A DNA stretch of 64,000 nt, from NCBI GenBank assembly GCA_035296325.1, contig DATHBD010000020.1, positions 1 to 64,000 of the forward strand, written 5' to 3'. The notes beneath the pieces are model-generated. The model was not told the DNA's origin. It saw only the letters and a program-made list of their open reading frames with translations, and did no database searches. Below, in pieces: positions 16,101 through 23,852 of the stretch (position 1 is its first letter; each line of letters opens with the position of its first letter). The position numbers and the translations under genes are program-made. Origin of the DNA: DATHBD01 sp035296325 (GTDB lineage: Bacteria; Actinomycetota; Actinomycetes; Mycobacteriales; Micromonosporaceae).

Positions 16101-16442
16101 TCCCCCGGCGGTCCGCCACTGTTCGTACTGTCGCTGAAGGCCGGCGGCACCGGGCTCACGCTGACCGCCGCCAACCACGTCGTGCACGTCGACCGGTGGT
16201 GGAACCCGGCGGTGGAGGATCAGGCCACCGACCGCGCGTTCCGGATCGGCCAGCGTCGCGCCGTGCAGGTCCGCAAGTTCGTCTGCGCCGGCACCGTCGA
16301 GGAGAAGATCGCCACGATGATCCGCGACAAGCGCGGGCTGGCCGCGAAGATCGTCGGCACCGGCGAGGGCTGGCTGACCGAGCTGTCCACCACCCAGCTG
16401 CGCGAACTGTTCGCGCTTGAGGCCGGCGCGGTGGTGGAGTGA
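13170..16442 (+). CDS. SNF2-family DEAD/DEAH-box ATP-dependent helicase
   Basis: 1090 residues from GTG at 13170, chosen because gaggggag precedes it at 13156-13163 and MLVVHALWG is a usual opening for this family. The N-terminal 550 residues are the SNF2-associated region. The motor has Walker A ADDMGLGKTIQLL near 642, the DEAQ box VVVDEAQAIKN near 740, motif III ATGTPVENRLADLWSL, and C-terminal helicase motifs LKAGGTGLTLTAANHV and QATDRAFRIGQ. This is a double-stranded DNA translocase, likely acting in DNA repair or transcription-coupled remodelling. Residues 338-369 are an Asp/Gly-only insert (DDGPG, DDGRD, DDGRG) from a 15-bp repeat and probably form a flexible loop. Its stop overlaps the GTGA start of the SWIM gene by 4 bp, so the two are coupled. 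Confidence 0.93.
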   Translation: MLVVHALWGRGDRLVLWAEDSTAPGRHSPSRAATPVHGPAHGPARAAGRGPARRTGRRPTRRVAQRPHPFASTGDALAAALDGTLGDLAAKGTRGAVLLNLPTAGGVPAASPELISPDWTDDDAPEERPEVPAEPVSLTAWLVPTLEYGSDDALRVLCALNANGLVLGAGAVHLIRVAEFATDLVGRGRLLPSMSVTDDGPSALWRPVLTGGDAAWARLLVLSMPPIGRAEQGGGAAAAVVATAIDALADAAARAALQGCDLAGAPGGRKPARGAVAAWLGGLTGRQRRFTAAPAAVAALTTGLDNWQRDALGGPVRACFRLIEPPEDTVHDLVPGQDDGPGDDGPGDDGRDDDGRGDDGRDDDGRGDDLRTWRVEFALQAADEPSLVIAAERVWRSRGVLRALARHLDRPQETLLAELGRASRLWPAIEGALRTARPAALDLDAAGAHTFLTEGAPLLAAAGFGVSLPSWWGRPAARLGARLTAGTPTAPGTVARESAVGLDSIVDYRWELAVGEEPLSVDELRALAKLKVPLVRLRGQWVELNPGRLAAGLKLLQRGGQMSVAELLRTGLSTEDGPGGLPVLGVRADGALGDLLAGTVEQRLAAVPAPDGFTGALRPYQQRGLAWLAFLQSLGLGGVLADDMGLGKTIQLLALLAGDPPGTGPTLLVCPMSLVGNWQREAARFTPALRVHVHHGAERPRGPAFDAAVTGADLVITTYSLAARDATALAKVEWHRVVVDEAQAIKNAATRQAAAVRALPARHRIAATGTPVENRLADLWSLMEFANPGLLGSAAEFKRRYAEPVERRGDEEAAARLRRITGPFILRRLKTDASIITDLPAKLEMEVLCNLTSEQASLYQAVVDDMVARIESSEGIERRGLVLATMTKLKQVCNHPAQFLHDGTRLAGRSGKLARLEEILDEVLAAGEKALLFTQYAEFGGMLRAHLGARFGREVLYLHGGVPKAARDDMVARFQAPSPGGPPLFVLSLKAGGTGLTLTAANHVVHVDRWWNPAVEDQATDRAFRIGQRRAVQVRKFVCAGTVEEKIATMIRDKRGLAAKIVGTGEGWLTELSTTQLRELFALEAGAVVE
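14181..14276. repeat. 15-bp in-frame repeat in the SNF2 gene
   Basis: About six copies of a unit like gacgacgggcggggc, encoding an acidic Asp-Asp-Gly insert in the middle of the N-terminal region of the helicase. Confidence 0.85.
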
Positions 16443-17449
16443 ACGGTGGCGGTGTGAACGGTGGTGGGGTGAACTTCGACGACTTCGCGCCGCCGCGGCG
16501 GGTCGAGGGCGGCCTGCGCGCCCGGACGGCCCGCGGGGCGATCGGCCAGTCGTGGTGGTCGCGGCGGTTCCTGGCGGTACTGGAGTCGTTCGCGCTCGGC
16601 ACCCGGCTCACCCGTGGTCGGGCGTACGCCCGCGCCGGGCAGGTGCTCTCCATCGACATCAGCCGGGGCAAGGTCACCGCCTCGGTGCAGGGCTCACGGG
16701 AGCAGCCGTACCGGGTGTCGATCGGTCTGCCGGCCTTCCCCGAGCTGGGCTGGGCGCGCATCGAGATCGTGCTGGCCGAGCAGGCGCTCTACAGCGCCCA
16801 GTTGCTCGCCGGTGAGCTGCCGCCGGAGTTGGAAAGGGTCTTCGCCGACGCGGGCCTGCCGCTCTTCCCCGCCGCCGTGGGCGACCTGGACATGCGCTGC
16901 TCCTGCCCGGACGGTGCCGTGCCGTGCAAGCACCTCGCGGCGACGTTCTACCTGCTCGCGGAGGCGTTCGACGCGGACCCGTTCCAGATTCTGCAGTGGC
17001 GCGGCCGCTCCCGTGAGGCGCTGCTGGACCGGTTGCGGGCGCTGCGCGCGGTGGATGCGCCGGACGGGTCGGCAGACGAGGGGCCGCACGGCGGTCCGGT
17101 TGACGGTCCTGGTGGCGGCCCTGCCGGTGGTCCTGTCGGCCTGGCGGGTCCGGTCACGGCGGGTCCGGTCACGTCGGGTCCGACAGGGATATCGCCGGCC
17201 GCAGAGGGACCGGTTGTTGGCGCCGCGCACGCGCTCGCCGAGCTGGTTGATCAACCGCTGGAAGCCTGCATCGACCGGTTCTGGCTCCCGTCCCAGCCGC
17301 TGCCACCCCGCCCGCCGACTCTGGACGCCGCGGCGGACCTGCTGCTGCGTCAGCTCCCGGCACCGGGCGTCGCCATCGGTGGGCCTGGGTTGGTCGAGCG
17401 GCTCCGCACCGCATACCAGCGGTTCGCGCAGCCGGAAGCGGTCGAGTAG
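16439..17449 (+). CDS. SWIM zinc-finger protein partnered with the SNF2 helicase
   Basis: 336 residues. The SWIM finger C-x-C-x7-C-x-H lies near residues 155-166 (RCSCPDGAVPCKHLA) and would bind zinc and DNA or protein. SNF2 helicase and SWIM protein genes occur as a pair in many actinobacteria, and here they overlap by 4 bp. A Gly/Pro-rich linker (about 200-255, GPVTAGPVTSGP) contains small repeats. The start region is odd: a 15-bp repeat gives three successive GTG-AAC codons (16439, 16454, 16469), all possible starts differing only by NGGGV units. A strong bidirectional terminator follows. Confidence 0.88.
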   Translation: MNGGGVNGGGVNFDDFAPPRRVEGGLRARTARGAIGQSWWSRRFLAVLESFALGTRLTRGRAYARAGQVLSIDISRGKVTASVQGSREQPYRVSIGLPAFPELGWARIEIVLAEQALYSAQLLAGELPPELERVFADAGLPLFPAAVGDLDMRCSCPDGAVPCKHLAATFYLLAEAFDADPFQILQWRGRSREALLDRLRALRAVDAPDGSADEGPHGGPVDGPGGGPAGGPVGLAGPVTAGPVTSGPTGISPAAEGPVVGAAHALAELVDQPLEACIDRFWLPSQPLPPRPPTLDAAADLLLRQLPAPGVAIGGPGLVERLRTAYQRFAQPEAVE

Positions 17450-17473
17450 GAGCGAGGCCGGCTTGGCCGTGGA

Positions 17474-17515
17474 CGCCGAAGGGTGGGGTGGATGGCTCCA
17501 CCCCACCCTTCGGCG
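17474..17515. terminator. Bidirectional hairpin terminator, 19-bp perfect stem
   Basis: CGCCGAAGGGTGGGGTGGA (17474-17492) pairs perfectly with 17497-17515 around a tggc loop. It lies between the convergent SWIM gene and the acetylesterase gene and probably serves both. Confidence 0.88.
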
Positions 17516-17521
17516 GCACAA

Positions 17522-19066
17522 CTAGCGCAGGTACGAACTCAACGGGTTGAGCTTGAGTTCCGTGATGCCCTGGACGACGAGCCTGGCCATTTCCTGACCG
17601 CCGTACGTGGAGAAGTGCGTCTTGTCGTCGACGCCGTCGGTCGCCGTGGTCAGGTAGATCCGCCCGGAGTTTGTCGGACCGAGCGACTCCACCAGCGCCT
17701 CGCTCTTCGCAGCCAGGTCGATGAGCGGGGCGTTCGTGTCGCGGGCCACCTCCCGCATGGCGGCGGGCAGATCAACGCTGAGGCCGTTAACGCCGAGGCC
17801 GGTCGCATTCAGCTGAGTGCCGGTGAACCAGCGGCGGACGGGCTGGGTGACCAGAACCGCGACCCCTCCGGCATCGGTCGTGTCCTTGACCATCGAGGTG
17901 AGATTAGCCTTGTAATCGTTCTTCTGGGCCTGCTTGTCGTTGTGCCCCATCTGGATGAAGACGTAGTCGCCGGGACGGATGCGCTCGCGTACCGCTGGGA
18001 ACAGCGCGGAGTTCCGCACCGCGGTGGCTGAACTTTCGCCGGAGTCGGCGTAGTTCGACACTGCCAGGCCCAGCTTGAAGTAGGGCGGCAGGTGCTGGCC
18101 CCAACCGCTGTATGGCGCATCTTCCTGATCGACGACGGTGGAGTCGCCGATGAGGAACAGGCTGCGCGGCTGGGGCGCTGCGGCGTAGCCGATGGCGTTG
18201 AGCTTCGGAGCGGAGCCGGAGAAGATCATGTTGAGCCCGTTGACACCGTAGCCCTTCTGCGCGGTCGGGTGGCCCTCGGGAAAGCGGACGTTCACCGTGA
18301 AGCTGAACCGCTTGAATTCGCCCGCCCTGGTGGTCACCGGCGCGAGCAGCGCGCGCCGGGCCTCGCCGCTCACCTGGGTGACGCCGGCGCTGTTGGCGTC
18401 GCCGAGGACCACTGTGACGTTGTAGTTGCCCGGCGGCAGTGCGCCGTAGGTGCACATGATCGGGTTGGTGCCGGTGCAGGCGGCCCGCGCGGCGGCGCTG
18501 GTGGGCGGGCCGGCGACCGGGTCGGCCGGAGTCGTGGGCGGCGTGCTCGGGGTGGTATCGGTGCCGAACACGGAGAAGGTGAAGATGCTGGCCCAGGTCA
18601 CCACGTCGGTGGGCAGGCCGGTGATGGTGATCCGCACGTACCGGCCGGTGGCGACGAACGTGTCGGCCTGGGTCTGCACTGCGCTGGTGTTCGCGGTCTT
18701 GTCGGAGACCGTGGTGAAGGTGCTTCCGTCGCTGGAGACCGAGATCTGGTACTTGTAGTTGCGGGCGAACTCCCACACGACCTGGGTGCCGCCGAGGCTG
18801 GTGGCGCTGCCGAGGTCGATCTGCAGCCACTGCCCGGTGGCGCCGGTGGCGGCGCACCAGCGGGTTGTCGCGTTGCCGTCGTTGGCCATCGGCGCCGGGC
18901 GAGCGCCCTGCGCGGAGGACGCGGTCGCGGTCTTGCCGAGGGCGAGATCGGTGGCCGCCGAAGCTGGCGGCGCCGTCAGACCGACGGCTACCGCGGTGCC
19001 GGCGAGCCCGAGCCCGACCGCCCCCAGCAGGCCGATCCATCGGCGGGAAAGTCGACCCGCAACCAT
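17522..19066 (-). CDS. Secreted rhamnogalacturonan acetylesterase (CE12, SGNH) with discoidin-like CBM
   Basis: 514 residues. A Sec signal peptide covers residues 1-37 (basic start, IGLLGAVGLGLAGTAVAVGL, APPASAA). An F5/8 type C (discoidin/CBM32-like) domain follows at about 40-165 (ASSAQGARPAPMANDGN, then TRWCAATGATGQWLQIDL). After a Thr/Pro linker and a small beta domain comes the CE12 SGNH esterase (about 300-510): LIGDSTVVDQ with Ser309, the GxND block FIQMGHNDKQ, and the DxxH block VDDKTHFSTYG. It removes acetyl groups from pectin rhamnogalacturonan I, helping the PL11 lyase at 28350-30716. It is an isolated gene, with the upstream stretch 19067-19409 probably holding its promoter. Confidence 0.9.
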   Translation of the reverse strand: MVAGRLSRRWIGLLGAVGLGLAGTAVAVGLTAPPASAATDLALGKTATASSAQGARPAPMANDGNATTRWCAATGATGQWLQIDLGSATSLGGTQVVWEFARNYKYQISVSSDGSTFTTVSDKTANTSAVQTQADTFVATGRYVRITITGLPTDVVTWASIFTFSVFGTDTTPSTPPTTPADPVAGPPTSAAARAACTGTNPIMCTYGALPPGNYNVTVVLGDANSAGVTQVSGEARRALLAPVTTRAGEFKRFSFTVNVRFPEGHPTAQKGYGVNGLNMIFSGSAPKLNAIGYAAAPQPRSLFLIGDSTVVDQEDAPYSGWGQHLPPYFKLGLAVSNYADSGESSATAVRNSALFPAVRERIRPGDYVFIQMGHNDKQAQKNDYKANLTSMVKDTTDAGGVAVLVTQPVRRWFTGTQLNATGLGVNGLSVDLPAAMREVARDTNAPLIDLAAKSEALVESLGPTNSGRIYLTTATDGVDDKTHFSTYGGQEMARLVVQGITELKLNPLSSYLR

Positions 19067-19409
19067 GGTGTCTCCTTGAAGTCAGTGCGACCCCGCCAAC
19101 CGCTGCGTGACACCGGCCGGCTGCGGCGGGACCGACGGCGGTGTCGCCCTATCGCCGGTGCGGCGCACGCTCCGTCCCCGAGCTGCGCTGACGCGGCGCC
19201 ATGGGGTGCAGACACGTGCCGACGAGACGGCAGGGACGCAAGTAACATATAGATGAATCGTTATTGCTGCAATGGCGCATAGGTAGAACGGAGCCCACGG
19301 TGGCGCGCCAACGGCGCGGCGAAGCCAACGGCGCGGCGAAGTACAACCGCGCGGCGAAGCGAACGGCGCGGGCGTGGCTGCCTGCCTGGTCGCGACACTC
19401 GGCGGCGAC
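19067..19409. other. Intergenic region upstream of the acetylesterase gene
   Basis: 343 bp between the CE12 start and the stop of the histidine kinase. The first 180 bp are GC-rich. An AT-rich patch at 19238-19268 (acatatagatgaatcgttattg) is the likeliest promoter or operator site. It shares the 9-mer GATGAATCG with the upstream region of the PL11 lyase gene. No gene is seen. Confidence 0.45.
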
Positions 19410-22118
19410 TCACCTGTGCCGAATCACCCCGGCGGCGATCTCCGAGTCGGCCAGTTCGCTCAGTAGCGGGGTCAGTTCGGTTGACCGGTCCGGCCGTTCC
19501 CTCCCCTCGGCGAGGTGGCGGAGCCAGCGTTGCAACGTCTCGGCCATGTTCGAACCCTTGGTGGCAATGCCGATGATCTTGCCGGCCAGCCGGCGTCGGT
19601 CCTGTTCGGTGAGGTCGTGCGCGGTCAGGACGAGCACCGGGACGGCCCGGGTACGCGGGTCGTCGTGCAGCGCCGCGATCACGGTGAACCCGTCCAGGTC
19701 CGGCATGACGAGGTCACAGATGATCAGATCGAACCGGTGCCGGCGCGCCAGCAGGAGCCCGTCCATGCCGGTATGCGCGCTGACCACACGAAGGCCATCC
19801 CGGTGCAGGCTGCGCTCCGCCATCGCCAGTACCAGCGGGTCGTCGTCGATGATCAGGATGTTCGTCGCGGTCTCCCGCAGCGGCGGCACCACCCCGCTGC
19901 GCCGCAGCCACGCGATAAGGAGGTCAAAGTCGACAGGCTTCACAAAATGGTCCATCGCGCCGAGGGTGAGCCCGATCTGATGGTCCTCGATCACACTGAT
20001 GATCAACACCGGGACGTGCCGGATCCGCCCGTCGTTCTTGAGTTGCCGGAGCACCTCCCAGCCGTCGATGCCGGGAAGCAGAACATCCATCATGATCAGG
20101 TCCGGGGCGGCGGTCCGGGCGTGTGCCAGGCACTCCTCGCCGGTTCTCGCGATCGTCACCGCGTACCCGGCGCGTTCCAGGTGCGTGGCGAGCAGGCGGG
20201 CCGCGGCCTCGTCGTCCTCCACGATGAGGATGCCGCCGAGCGCGGCCACCGACGGCAGGGGCGCGATCGAGGGAAGCGTCATGGTCGGTTCAATCAGCTC
20301 GGGCAGTCGTACGGTGCCGGTCGCTGCCCCGGGCAGCCAGATGGTGAAGCGCGATCCCCGGTCCGGCTCGGACTCCAGCTGGATCCGCCCGCCATGGGCC
20401 TCCACCAGCCGGCGGGTCAGGGCCAGACCCAGCCCGGTGCCGCCCTGGCGCGCCATCGGATCCCCGACCTGCTGGAACTCCTCAAACACCCGAGCCTGGT
20501 CGGGCACGCTGATGCCCACGCCGGTGTCGGTCACGGCGAGCTGTACCTCTGACCCGGCCGCGCGCGCGGTCACGAACACCCGGCCCCCGACGGGGGTGAA
20601 CTTGATCGCGTTGGAGAGCAGGTTGTTGAGGATCTGACGCAGCCGCACCGGGTCGGCAGTCACCAGCAGCGGCGGCACCGCCGCCACGACCTGTAGCCGT
20701 TTCGCATCGATCAGCGGTCCAAGCGTCGTGATGGTGTCCGTCACCATCACAGCGGCGTCCACCGAGCGGGTCTGCAACTCGATCCGGCCGGCCTCGACCT
20801 TGGAGAGGTCCAGCACATCGTTGATCAGCCCGAGCAGGTGCAGTCCGCTGCGGTGGATGTGGCCGGCCCACTCCGCCGGCACGACGCGGTGTTGATCGGT
20901 GACCGCCTCTCCCTCCATCAACTCGCTGAACCCGATGATCGCATTCAGTGGTGTACGCAGCTCGTGGCTCATGTTCGCCAGGAACACGCTCTTCGCCTGG
21001 CTGGCCGCCGTCGCGGCGACAGCCGCCGCGGCGAGCTCGTCGGCGAAGTGCTGCCGCTCCGCCAGGATGGCCGCCTGGGTGCCCAGTTCCCCGAGCAGCC
21101 TGACGTCATCGTCGGTGAAGAGGCTGCGCTGGCGATTCAGCAGGACCAGCGCGCCGATCCCTTCATTGGGTAGCGGCAGCGGTGCGCAGACCAGATACCG
21201 GGCGCCCGCCCGGTGGGCGAGGGTCGCGGCGATGGTCGGGTGCGGGCCCCGGCCGGTGTGCAGGTCGAAGGTACGGGCGCCCAGGAGCAGTTCGGCCAGG
21301 TCGGCCGCGTCGAACCCGTGGATCGGCTCGTCCGGCATGCCGGCCTGGGATGCCTGCGTCACCTCCCCGGTCGCGCCCGGTACCAGTACCACGCTCGCGT
21401 CCGCGCCGGCCACATCCCGTACCGCGGTCGCGTAGCGCTGCCACGGACCGCTCTCCGCCGATGGGGTGAGCAGCCGGCGGACCAGCGTGTAGGCGGCGCG
21501 GGCCGACCAGAGCTGGCCGACCCACCGCGGCGGGAGGAAGGCCAGGACGTAGCCGACCGCGGAGACCAGGGCGATCAGCTCGGCGGTGCGCGCCCCGGCC
21601 GACCCGGCACCGGCCACCATGATCGCCACCCCGAAGAGCCCGGTGGCACCGGCGGCGCAGGAGAGCCGGGCCCGGGAGGCACCCACCCGGCGCCGGGCGG
21701 CCGAGACGAAGAAGTAGGCGGCGGTGAACTCAGCGAGCCCGAATACCACCACCACGAGCATGGCCAGCCAGATCGGCAACAGGCGCTCGGCCGCGATGCT
21801 CACCACCACCGGAACGGCGCTGGCCGGCCAGGTCGCCAGCATGGCGCGGTGCAGCCACCGGGGCACGGGGCTCACCCGCGCGGCGAGCCGCAGGGTGAGG
21901 TACGGCTGACCGAGCAGCAGCGCGATGGCCGAGGCGGTGACCAGCGGCGGGGGTACCGCCCCGACCAGCTCCTCCTGGACGTTGAGCAGCAGCAGCGCCG
22001 CTACGGCGCTGAAGACCAGCATGACGTCGCGGTCGAGCGGGTCCCGCCGGCGCAGGTAGGCGACAAGCGCCCGGGCAAACAGGAGCGCGAACACCGCCTG
22101 CACCAGCAGTGCGATCAT
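19410..22118 (-). CDS. Membrane hybrid histidine kinase with two C-terminal receiver domains
   Basis: 902 residues from the ATG at 22118, which has a gggag site 5-9 nt upstream. There are about seven membrane helices in residues 1-215, a GAF domain at about 225-360, HisKA with MSHELRTPL (His385), and an HATPase at about 490-605 (ILNNLLSNAIKF, VTDTGVGIS, GGTGLGLAL). Two receivers follow: Asp678 in LIMMDVLLPG and Asp802 in LIICDLVMPD. It would sense a membrane signal and relay phosphate between its own receivers. There is no HPt domain or DNA-binding output in the protein, and no partner regulator beside it, so the output is unknown. It is divergent from the DUF998 gene. Confidence 0.9.
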   Translation of the reverse strand: MIALLVQAVFALLFARALVAYLRRRDPLDRDVMLVFSAVAALLLLNVQEELVGAVPPPLVTASAIALLLGQPYLTLRLAARVSPVPRWLHRAMLATWPASAVPVVVSIAAERLLPIWLAMLVVVVFGLAEFTAAYFFVSAARRRVGASRARLSCAAGATGLFGVAIMVAGAGSAGARTAELIALVSAVGYVLAFLPPRWVGQLWSARAAYTLVRRLLTPSAESGPWQRYATAVRDVAGADASVVLVPGATGEVTQASQAGMPDEPIHGFDAADLAELLLGARTFDLHTGRGPHPTIAATLAHRAGARYLVCAPLPLPNEGIGALVLLNRQRSLFTDDDVRLLGELGTQAAILAERQHFADELAAAAVAATAASQAKSVFLANMSHELRTPLNAIIGFSELMEGEAVTDQHRVVPAEWAGHIHRSGLHLLGLINDVLDLSKVEAGRIELQTRSVDAAVMVTDTITTLGPLIDAKRLQVVAAVPPLLVTADPVRLRQILNNLLSNAIKFTPVGGRVFVTARAAGSEVQLAVTDTGVGISVPDQARVFEEFQQVGDPMARQGGTGLGLALTRRLVEAHGGRIQLESEPDRGSRFTIWLPGAATGTVRLPELIEPTMTLPSIAPLPSVAALGGILIVEDDEAAARLLATHLERAGYAVTIARTGEECLAHARTAAPDLIMMDVLLPGIDGWEVLRQLKNDGRIRHVPVLIISVIEDHQIGLTLGAMDHFVKPVDFDLLIAWLRRSGVVPPLRETATNILIIDDDPLVLAMAERSLHRDGLRVVSAHTGMDGLLLARRHRFDLIICDLVMPDLDGFTVIAALHDDPRTRAVPVLVLTAHDLTEQDRRRLAGKIIGIATKGSNMAETLQRWLRHLAEGRERPDRSTELTPLLSELADSEIAAGVIRHR

Positions 22119-22278
22119 CGACGCTCCCGACCGACCCCAGCGCAGGGTCCGATATTCGGGCAAAAGGGGCTTAGCCAGCGTACCAACGGCCCTTCGGCCA
22201 CGCGCCGGATTGATCGGTGTGCGTCCGTCGCCCGCCCAGCGCCTCCGCCTGCGCTCCGACCTGTCCTCCGGTCTGCGC

Positions 22279-22306
22279 CTCGACGCTGCCCACCCCGGCC
22301 TACCGT
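22279..22306 (+). promoter_or_regulatory. Candidate promoter for a leaderless DUF998 transcript
   Basis: CTCGAC at 22279-22284 and TACCGT at 22301-22306 are 16 bp apart. The ATG at 22314 lies 8 nt after the -10 and has no Shine-Dalgarno sequence. This spacing is typical of leaderless actinobacterial genes. Motif reading only. Confidence 0.35.
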
Positions 22307-22313
22307 GCCAGGT

Positions 22314-23030
22314 ATGACACCGGATCCCGAACCCGCGCTCGAACCCGCGCCGCCCTGGTGGGCGATGGTCTCAGCGGGTGCCGCACCGGTCCTGCTGATC
22401 GGCGGTTGGTCACTCGCCGCTGCCCTGCAACCGGTCGGCTTCAGCTCGATGCGCGACACGATCAGTGCGCTGGCCGGGAACGCCGCGGCCGACCGTTGGA
22501 TCATGACGGGTGCTCTGGTCGGCGTGGGGGTGTGCCACGTGGTGACGGCGTGCGGGCTGCGCGCGGCGGCGCCGGTCGGGCGTTCGGTGCTCGCTGTGGG
22601 TGGAGCGGCGACCATCCTGGTGGCCGCGTTGCCGCTCCCTGCCAACGGCACGTCGACACCCCATGGCCTCGTGGCCGGGCTCGCGTTCGGCGCCCTGGCC
22701 ATCTGGCCCGCGCTGGCTGGGCGGTCTGCGCTGGCTGGGCGGTCTGCGCTGGGCTCCGGCGCTCGTGGGCCGGCTCGCCGGCCGGCGGGGGTCTGGAGCC
22801 TGCGTCGCGGCGCCGGCCTGATCGCCGCAACCGGGCTGACCGGGCTGGTCGTCTGGTTTGTGGCCGAACTCGGCGGCGGGGTGCGGGTCGGGCTGGCCGA
22901 GCGGGTTGCCGCGGCAGCCCAGGCCATCTGGCCGCTGGTGGTGGTGACCACGGTCCGGGCCGCCGGTCGCCGCCGAAGCGCGGCACACTGGACGGGTGTG
23001 GTGGACGGCGGTACCGAGCCCGATCGGTGA
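22314..23030 (+). CDS. DUF998 family membrane protein
   Basis: 238 residues with about six hydrophobic helices. The opening PPWWAMVSAGAAPVLLIGGW and the segment MRDTISALAG are typical of DUF998 proteins, a multi-spanning family of unknown function. Between helices lies a repeated ALAGRS unit (18-bp DNA repeat near 22712-22750). The ATG at 22314 is preferred: no ribosome site is visible, but a promoter-like -10 lies 8 nt upstream. The gene overlaps the following methyltransferase gene by 35 bp, so the two are probably co-transcribed. Confidence 0.8.
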   Translation: MTPDPEPALEPAPPWWAMVSAGAAPVLLIGGWSLAAALQPVGFSSMRDTISALAGNAAADRWIMTGALVGVGVCHVVTACGLRAAAPVGRSVLAVGGAATILVAALPLPANGTSTPHGLVAGLAFGALAIWPALAGRSALAGRSALGSGARGPARRPAGVWSLRRGAGLIAATGLTGLVVWFVAELGGGVRVGLAERVAAAAQAIWPLVVVTTVRAAGRRRSAAHWTGVVDGGTEPDR

Positions 23031-23505
23031 GCTCGGCGTCGCGGCAGACCCGGACGGGGTGCTGGCGGTGCGGTTCAGCGGACCCGCCGGTCCGGTGGCC
23101 GACGACCCTGGGCCCGTACTTGTCGGCATCGCGGATGAGCTCGACGGTTACTTCGCCGGCAGGCTGACCGCCTTCTCGGTGCTCCCGTCCGGTTCGCCGG
23201 GCGTAGGTCGGCTGCCGTTACGGCTGGGCGGCACGCCATTCGAGCGGGCTGTCTGGGAGTACCTGTCCGACATCCCGTACGGGCAGACGCGGACCTACGG
23301 CGCTGTCGCCGCCGCGGTGGGCGACCCACGGGGGGCGCGTGCGGTGGGGGTGGCCTGTCACCGTAATCCGCTCCCGGTGCTCGTGCCGTGCCACCGGGTG
23401 GTGGGCGCCGGCAACAAACTGGTCGGCTTCGGTGGCGGCCTGGCACGCAAGCGATATCTGCTCGAGTTGGAGGCTCGGGTCTGTATGGAGCGTGATTGGG
23501 CGTGA
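22996..23505 (+). CDS. ogt: Methylated-DNA--protein-cysteine S-methyltransferase
   Basis: 169 residues. The active-site motif VLVPCHRVV lies near residues 130-138 and its Cys accepts the alkyl group from O6-alkylguanine. The preceding helix-turn-helix (FERAVWEYLSDIPYGQTRTYG) and AVGVACHRNP-type segment fit the DNA-binding C-terminal domain, with a shortened N-terminal ribonuclease-H-like domain. This suicide repair protein acts on alkylated DNA. The GTG at 22996 lies inside the DUF998 gene; no SOS-type or Ada-type operator was noticed here. Confidence 0.92.
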   Translation: MWWTAVPSPIGELGVAADPDGVLAVRFSGPAGPVADDPGPVLVGIADELDGYFAGRLTAFSVLPSGSPGVGRLPLRLGGTPFERAVWEYLSDIPYGQTRTYGAVAAAVGDPRGARAVGVACHRNPLPVLVPCHRVVGAGNKLVGFGGGLARKRYLLELEARVCMERDWA

Positions 23506-23560
23506 GTCGGCGTGCTGGCGGCCGTGCCGCGCCGGGCTGATCGCGGCGATTCTTATACCC

Positions 23561-23588
23561 GTTAAGGCTTCCCTGAACTGGCCTTAAC
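23561..23588. promoter_or_regulatory. Inverted repeat GTTAAGGC-N12-GCCTTAAC before the xyloglucanase gene
   Basis: Perfect 8-bp arms at 23561-23568 and 23581-23588, in the 347-bp gap 23506-23852. The core TTAAGGC recurs upstream of the PL11 lyase gene (CCTTAAGGC at 30805-30813), so it may be a shared operator. It could also be a weak terminator for the gene at 22996. The rest of the gap holds no recognisable gene. Confidence 0.4.
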
Positions 23589-23852
23589 AACGCACGTCCG
23601 TGGCGCCCGAATGGCCTTCTGCGATGAAAGTATCGCTGCCATACATGGCCTCTGACCTGCTGGATCTGCATGTCAACGGATAGCACGATTGACGACGTCC
23701 GTCGATGTGTGTGACCCTTCGCGCGGGTGCGGAGCCAATCGCTGAGCCCATCGACGAGTGTGCGCACACGCCTGCCGTGGCGGCATTGATGCCCGCCCGC
23801 ACCGACTGCTTGCCGGAACCGCCAACCGGCTTGCGAGAAAGGAAACCAGCAC

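Noticed and set aside
12429..16187. 1252-codon open frame on the minus strand opposite the SNF2 helicase
   Set aside because: It mirrors the codon phase of a clear helicase gene; its product is Arg/Gly/Gln-rich without any domain. A GC-bias shadow.
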